Part shown: positions 58,801-64,000 of the stretch, one piece after another
Numbering within the stretch: the stretch's first letter is position 1
How the letters are laid out: every line of letters begins with the position of its first letter
Assembly (NCBI GenBank): GCA_010909165.1
Contig: VJWM01000063.1
Location: 1 to 64,000 of the forward strand
Direction: 5' to 3'
From: Anthoceros angustus
Lineage: Eukaryota; Streptophyta; Anthocerotopsida; Anthocerotales; Anthocerotaceae
Length of the DNA stretch: 64,000 nucleotides
Program-made: the position numbers and the translations under genes
Notes under the pieces: generated by a model
What the model saw: the letters and a program-made list of their open reading frames with translations, nothing else
Database searches by the model: none
What the model was told of the DNA's origin: nothing

Positions 58801-60137
58801 TGAGCAGCTGAGTGTACCGGCTCCGGGGACGGAAAATCTCCACTTTCCAACAATATATTCCCGCAGTTCAGTGACACAGCTTGTTGCCTGCCTCTGGAAG
58901 CAACACTGGACGTACTGGCGTAGCCCTCATTACAACTGTGTGCGGCTCGGTTTCACTGTGATCGGCTCTGTGATGTTTGGAACAATATTTTGGGGGTTGG
59001 GATCAAAAAGGTAATTTGTTCTCTCTTGACAAAGTCTTCGACCCTCCACATTTATGTGTTGCTTCGTGCTCAATCCGCATGTCAGCCGGCTCTTTGACCC
59101 TAGTGATGTCTCATGGCTGTGTTCTGTTTGTTGGCAGGAGGACAGAGCAGGAAGTTTTCAATGTGGTGGGTGCTCTATATTCCGCAGTGCTATTCCTAGG
59201 CATCAGTAATGCATCAACTGTCCAACCTATAGTGGCTGTTGAGCGGGCGGTTTTCTATCGGGAACGTGCTGCGGGCCTGTATTCCCCATTTCCATATGCA
59301 TTGGCACAGGTAAATTCGTTGTGTTTCAGATATGTTGTAGCACGAAGCTTCTGATGCAGTTCTGTACAGAGATTCTTCATCTGTTTATGATTACAGGTGC
59401 TCGTAGAGATCCCATACATATTTCTACAGACAGTGGTGTACACCATCATCACGTACTCTATGATGCAGTTTGAGTGGACAGCAGGTGAGAACCTGTAGGC
59501 TCGTTGTGGATTGTGACAAATAGAAGCCTAGCCTTCCTTTTGGTGCAGTGCTCAAGTGTCAGCTATTGGAGGTGGTACCAAACTCGTGGAACTGTTGCTG
59601 GTGGTTACAGCAAAATTCTTTTGGCACATGCTGTTCATGGGCCTGGCATTCGCGTACTTCACGTTCTTCGGCATGATGGCCGTTGGGTTAACAGCTTCAC
59701 AACATCTGGCAGCAGTTATTTCATCGGCATTCTATTCCATCTGGAATCTCTTTGCGGGATTTTTTATTCCACAACCAGTAAGAAATCTGAGTTTCTGTAC
59801 CTGCTTATTCAAGTCCTTGTGGGCATTTACACCGTTTCTAATGACACGGTGTGGTTGAATGCAATTGCAGAGGATACCCGGGTGGTGGATTTGGTACTAT
59901 TGGATCTGTCCAGTAGCGTGGACACTACATGGTCTTGTTTCATCTCAGCTGGGAGACGTGACAACCACTATAGAGGATGTACCTGGCTCACCGACGGTTG
60001 CTGCTTTCGTGGAGTCATACTTCGGCTACAAATATGACATGTTGGTTTTGTGTGCTGTGGTGCTGGCTGCGTTTGGTTTTCTTTTTTGGTTTATGTTTGC
60101 TCTGGCCATCAAGTACATCAACTTCCAGAGACGCTAA
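52854..60137 (+). CDS. Full-length ABCG/PDR-type ABC transporter (gene A, copy 3)
   Basis: Full-size ABCG proteins (NBD-TMD twice) export terpenoids, hormones or toxic compounds across the plasma membrane. The start [15 protein letters not shown] is followed by Walker [15 protein letters not shown] (54.12 kb), signature ISGGQKKRL (54.83 kb), TM exons with [19 protein letters not shown] (55.8 kb) and [16 protein letters not shown] (55.95 kb), and [17 protein letters not shown] (56.48 kb). NBD2 has Walker [19 protein letters not shown] (57.6 kb), [12 protein letters not shown] (58.1 kb), Walker [15 protein letters not shown] (58.16 kb) and H-loop [10 protein letters not shown]. The last TM exons end [10 protein letters not shown] at 60137. 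Single-base losses in exon 1 (~53.14 and 53.19 kb) and small indels in the Walker B exon (~55.0-55.08 kb) break the frame as given. The other copies are intact at several of these sites, so errors are possible. It may be functional if these are sequencing faults. Confidence 0.85.
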
Positions 60138-60469
60138 GGCCAGTTTCTTGTTTCTCACCACCGTACATCACATACTTGGCACGGCTGCGACGGATCCCTA
60201 GCTGTAGGCTTCAGTTGTATCCTCTGTGGGCGCCATCGTGTTGTAATTCCTTGGATGTTGATGTATGAGTATGTATATATATCAACAAACATATATGGCT
60301 ATGTACATCCTATCCATATTAAAGATCTAAAAGTTGTTTAACTCGGAACAAGGAACAAGAAGCGTGACCAGCTCACGCGTTGTTGCATCTTGCATCTGGA
60401 GCCTGGCAACTTGCATCAGTCGGAAGATCAGAGCAGGTTATGGGTGGAAGGTGGTTGAGTGAGACCGCC
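60138..60469. terminator. Gene A 3' flank
   Basis: AT-rich stretch at 60.26-60.35 kb after the stop suits a 3' UTR/polyadenylation region (ATTAAAGA near 60.32 kb). No further gene was seen. Confidence 0.3.
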
Positions 60470-60850
60470 ATGTAGCATTCCTCCGTCCCTCATGTGATTA
60501 CCTGTCTTTGATTCTCCTGCATCAAAGCCAAACACTACAAAAAGAACTTGCATCAGTCGATCGTCCGAGGCGTGTCGGTTGCAATGAAGTTCCTTGGATC
60601 CATCCTGGTTGACGGTGTCAGAGCTCCAGCTGACCATGTGATCTCTACCTTCCACTGGCATGTACTAAATGGCGACCTTTGTTGGCCTGTCTATCAAGCA
60701 GAGTCATGGTGAAAGCGAGTTTAGATTGCACGTACCCCGTCCCGTCACAACCATTCCCCCCTCCGTAATCGTGACGTACTCGGGCTTCGAAGCACGGAGC
60801 CCACGCAGCCTGCATGTGCGGCACGTACAGCGGGCTTTCGCCCGCTTGCT
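60470..60850. repeat. Diverged copy of part of the B/A spacer
   Basis: Parallels 38040-38400 in order: CCTCCGTC...GTGATTACCT, ATCAAAGCCAAACACTAC, GGATCCATCCTGGTTG, GTGTCAGAGCTC, then CAGCCTGCATGTGCGGCAC. Identity is clearly lower than among the three spacer copies, so it is an older duplicate. Confidence 0.7.
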
Positions 60851-62090
60851 CGGACTCATACAGAAGGCATGGGGTCGACCATGCTTGGAGGCGGTGGGGC
60901 TCCGTGTCGCCGCATTTCTCCCACCTCCACCACCGCTTCGGCGGCCAGCGCTAGCTGTCCAGAGCAGTTGCAGAAGGAGTTGGAGTCCAGGGCGCCGCTG
61001 CTGGTGATATCTGATCCTGTCGATGTAGAGGTGCGGTGGTCCTTCGCCAGGACTAGTCTTAGTCCAAAGAGAGAGTGGGGACTTGCAGAAGAAGTCGGAG
61101 TCCTGGCCGCTGGCATCTGATCCTGTCGGTGCACATGTGCGCGCGCACGATCTCCTGCACGCACGGCAACACGGCCTGCAAGTAAGGGCAGCCGTTTATT
61201 AGCGTCGGAGAGTTTGCAGGCAATGCGGCGTGCAAGTCGGCGTCGGGACAGGCAGGGTGAGTTGGATATGACTATCCGAGTGAACGATGGCAGTGTCGTT
61301 GATAATCAGGTTTCTCCTCAACAGCCCACAATGCTCTTGTGAGTTGCATCCCTGCCCCACGGGAAACCAAACTCGGATGGCCGGGTTTCACAATTTTCCC
61401 CTGTCCAAGCTTGAAAGGAGCGGGTTCACATCGATCTCCATTTTTGCGCCTCTGATTGCAGGCACATCAAGAGCCATCCAAAATCCACAGCAGCAAGAGG
61501 GGCCATGTACAGATATCCTTGCCTTGCTAGACTCCCTTGAGTGAGTCAAGCTGCCTGGGACCACAAAAACTCATCTGAATCTGAATCTGAACACTGTAAC
61601 CCCAGGAAGTGCTCTCTGGGTAGTCTCCTAAATTCGAAGCTATCGGGGCGCAGTGTGTGTAAATCCTGCTGTGTGTGTAAATCGTCCCAGGCGCGCGGCG
61701 GCTTCTTCCCTCATGTGGCTTCGCTCGTGTGTGCAGCAAGATAAAAAGGACACATTTGATGTCTGTGCTGTGTGCCTTTATAAGTCAGGATGTTACCGTA
61801 AATCATCCTATGGTCGTCCTTGTTCTAGGGCACGCCCTACTCCCATTTGTGTGAGTTCATCGGCTTGAGACCACCTACATGGTTTGCTGCACCCTATCGT
61901 GTGCTGACAGGCAAACAATTCGACTCAACCGGGCGAACTGGAGGCCCGACAGGGAAGTCTAGTAAGGGCCCTAACCTGGCACGAGAGAAACCTTGCTCCG
62001 ATGCCGGTGCGGTGCCTCCTTTTCGTACAACCCATCCAATTTCTGTTGATGGACCATTTTGTCCATGTACCAACTCCGGTTGATGTGGAG
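60851..62090. other. No gene supported
   Basis: A moderately GC-rich interval. A frame at 60869-61120 is open but shows no family motif, and a short internal duplication (GCAGAAG(G/A)AGT(T/C)GGAGTCC) lies at ~60.97 and ~61.09 kb. Possibly the promoter and 5' debris of the downstream ABCG relic. Confidence 0.35.
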
Positions 62091-63265
62091 CCCAGGATAT
62101 GTGGATCCGGAGCAGACTGATATACATTCCCCACAAGTCACAGTGCATGAATCGTTGCTCTATCCCTCATTGTTGCGACTTCCTAATAACGGTGACACAC
62201 AAACACGCCATGTAAGTATCGGAAACGGCTGGAAGGTGATGTGGATTCCAAGGATGATTGGGCATCACTCAACCAGCCCTCTACCTCATGGTTGAGTGAT
62301 GGTGTTAGGGATGTAATGACTCTAATGAGTCTTGCCTCATGCATGCTCTACTTTTTTTCCGGCATTCGTTGAAGTGGTTATGGACTTGGTAGAGCTGGCT
62401 CCTCTGAGTCCTTCGCTCGTGGGGCTACCTGGCACCAGTGGTCTGTCAACGGAGCAGAGGAAAAATTGTTGTTCAACTAGTTGCAAGTCCTTGTATAATC
62501 TTCATTGATGAGCATGCCCCAGGGCTGGATGCCCGGGCAGTAGCTATTGTTATGCGTACTGTGCGGAATACTGTTGACACAGGACGAACGGTTGTTTGCA
62601 CAATCCTACAACCCAGTATCGACATCTTTGAAGCATTTGATGAGTTATAGTCACTTCAAGCTTTACAGTGATGCAGATGCGCTTCTGAAAATTCTGAGTC
62701 TGGCATATATTGTTCATGCGCAAACTGCAGCTTCTCTTGATGGAATGTGGCGGGAAAGTCTTACATGCTGGGCCTCTGGGACAGCACTCGCAACAACTTA
62801 TTAACTATTTTTGAGGTGGATCCCGCATTCGTTTTTGTACAGTCTCTTCCTTTTCAGCCGTTCCCAGCAAATTGGAGTTGGTAACAACTGCAACCATTTT
62901 CCTCAGCATCAAAGGAGTCCCACCGGTCAAGGATGGGTACAACCCAGCCACATGGATGCTTGAGGTCACCACCTCCGCAGCAGAGAAGCGACTTGGCCAA
63001 GACTTCGTTGACACCTGCAGGAATTCAGAGCTGTTCCGGTAGGCTCTCTGCAGGCAATCTCTCTTCTGTCCCACACTCGGGGATGAAATTGTTTGCTTTG
63101 GTGTACCATCGCACGAGCCACGCATCGAGCAGCTCTGCCTACCGGCTCCAGGGACGGAAGATCTCAAGTTTCCAACCCAATATTCCCGCACTTTTGCAAC
63201 ACAGCTTGTTTACCTGCGTATGGAAGCGACACTGGACGTATTGGCGTAGCCCGCAGTATAACTGT
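62091..63265 (+). pseudogene. ABCG/PDR relic: NBD2 to TM fragment
   Basis: Duplicate of 57.73-58.95 kb. It begins inside NBD2 ([18 protein letters not shown]) and so lacks Walker A. Signature LSTEQR has lost bases, Walker B is [13 protein letters not shown] (Pro-Thr-Ser replaced), and the H-loop reads [10 protein letters not shown]. Later exons include [15 protein letters not shown] and the [17 protein letters not shown] region, after which similarity ends. Multiple frameshifts and changed catalytic residues make it a pseudogene. Confidence 0.88.
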
Positions 63266-63443
63266 GTGCAACTGTGTGCAACTGTATGCGGGTCATTTAT
63301 TTCAGTGAATTTCTAGGCTTTATAGAGATTTTAGAGTGTACATCATCCAAATCCTGCATATCCAAGTCCTCCATTCAGTAACTCTCTACCAATTGTGGAG
63401 ACAAGGGCATGTGCTTTATAGCATGTGGTCCCGCAGGGCGTTG

Positions 63444-63473
63444 AAGCTGGAATGGCAACACCCATTCCAGCTT
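63444..63473. repeat. Perfect 12-bp hairpin
   Basis: AAGCTGGAATGG, loop CAACAC, CCATTCCAGCTT. It sits just before the first copy of the 140-bp direct repeat and may mark an element edge. Confidence 0.6.
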
Positions 63474-63477
63474 AATG

Positions 63478-63617
63478 GACACACATTTATAAGAACGTGC
63501 TTATTAAGCATCCTGCGCTTGGATCGGTACTTAGATGGGGCGCCTAAAGGGAATGGATGCCCTTGGTGCTAGAAGCTTAGGCATACCATGGTACAAGTTG
63601 TTAAGTACCAAGTCCCA
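63478..63617. repeat. ~140-bp dispersed direct repeat, copy 1
   Basis: GACACACATTTATAAGAAC through TTAAGTACCAAGT resembles 63855-63997 at roughly 75-80 percent by eye. The intervening 240 bp is AT-rich without a domain. Possibly fragments of a retroelement LTR. Confidence 0.6.
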
Positions 63618-63854
63618 TGACGGAAATCCGTCTTTAGTGGACTTAAATAAAATTCTTCTTCATCTTCTTCATGCAAGTATTGATCCATCCAAAGGTCTAT
63701 CCAAAGGACCTTTAACTACAGTGTTTTATGACCTCATATCGGATATCATTATGAAAGAGATTACTAAATGGTGAAAGGGAAGACTGCACCATATGATTGA
63801 TGCTTTGATGTTTGGATTAATATCTTGGAGTTAAGATAAAAAGCAATCCAAATA

Positions 63855-63997
63855 GACACACAACCTATAAGAACACAATTGTTAAGCATTTTGTGCTTAC
63901 ATCGGTACTTAAATGGGGTGCTTAAAGGTAGTGGATGCCCTTCCTACAAGTAGCTTAGGCTCACCATGATACAAAGTTGTTAAGCACTAAGTTCTAC
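63855..63997. repeat. ~140-bp dispersed direct repeat, copy 2
   Basis: GACACACAACCTATAAGAAC through TTAAGCACTAAGT; partner of 63478-63617, running to the window edge. Confidence 0.6.
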
Positions 63998-64000
63998 GCT

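Noticed and set aside
60869-61120. Possible small gene (83 residues)
   Set aside because: No homology recognised, low-complexity start and an internal nucleotide duplication; not supportable.

Overview
The window is eukaryotic nuclear DNA, almost certainly from a land plant. It holds spliced orthologs of plant genes: HASTY/exportin-5, an acid alpha-mannosidase, a mitochondrial-type LpxC, full-size ABCG/PDR transporters and an AP2-domain relic. Introns are short (mostly about 60-200 bp) and include non-canonical GC-AG introns. Compact genes mixed with Ty3/gypsy, MULE-like and 5S-derived debris would suit a Selaginella-like lycophyte, but that placement is a guess. There are no operons, ribosome binding sites or CRISPR arrays. 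Layout: (1) 0.4-9.75 kb is a decayed minus-strand Ty3/gypsy element between LTR-like repeats, with gag zinc knuckle, protease, RT, RNase H and integrase remnants and a complete PHD finger downstream of the integrase core. (2) 10.2-11.2 kb is a broken minus-strand gene with two AP2-like domains; 11.2-13.3 kb is unassigned apart from an antisense 5S rRNA fragment. (3) 13.36-19.95 kb is an intact many-exon GH38 alpha-mannosidase. (4) 20.4-22.1 kb is a mobile-element landing zone: a foldback, a 726-bp MULE-like element with 9-bp target duplications and an internal 128-bp tandem array, a 5S pseudogene, and a decayed duplicate of the mannosidase 3' end. (5) 22.45-24.27 kb is an intronless GC-rich flavin monooxygenase with an N-terminal NTF2-like domain, a candidate for horizontal acquisition. 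It converges with HASTY (24.31-30.38 kb, minus), which is head-to-head with LpxC (30.83-32.65 kb, plus). (6) 33.3-33.87 kb is a 36-bp minisatellite.

(7) 34.5-63.3 kb is an ABCG/PDR cluster. Its core is a head-to-head pair: pseudogene B, a roughly 2.5 kb spacer rich in foldbacks, and gene A. The pair occurs three times as forward (36.4-42.95 kb), inverted (42.95-49.4 kb) and forward (49.39-55.87 kb). It forms two adjacent giant palindromes whose loops are 132 and 133 bp. Only the third A copy continues through the second half of the transporter, to 60.14 kb. The copies show A/B mosaic (conversion-like) tracts and many single-base homopolymer indels, so true amplification and long-read assembly error must be separated before any copy is called functional. 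A scrambled ABCG fragment lies upstream (34.5-36.4 kb) and an eroded NBD2 duplicate downstream (62.1-63.3 kb).

The gene functions are not a single pathway. HASTY acts in small-RNA export, LpxC in mitochondrial lipid-A-type synthesis, the mannosidase in vacuolar or wall glycan turnover, the monooxygenase in unknown oxidation chemistry, and the ABCG proteins in plasma-membrane export. The most unusual items are the triple palindromic ABCG array, the PHD-bearing retroelement, the NTF2-FMO gene and the MULE that carries a minisatellite.
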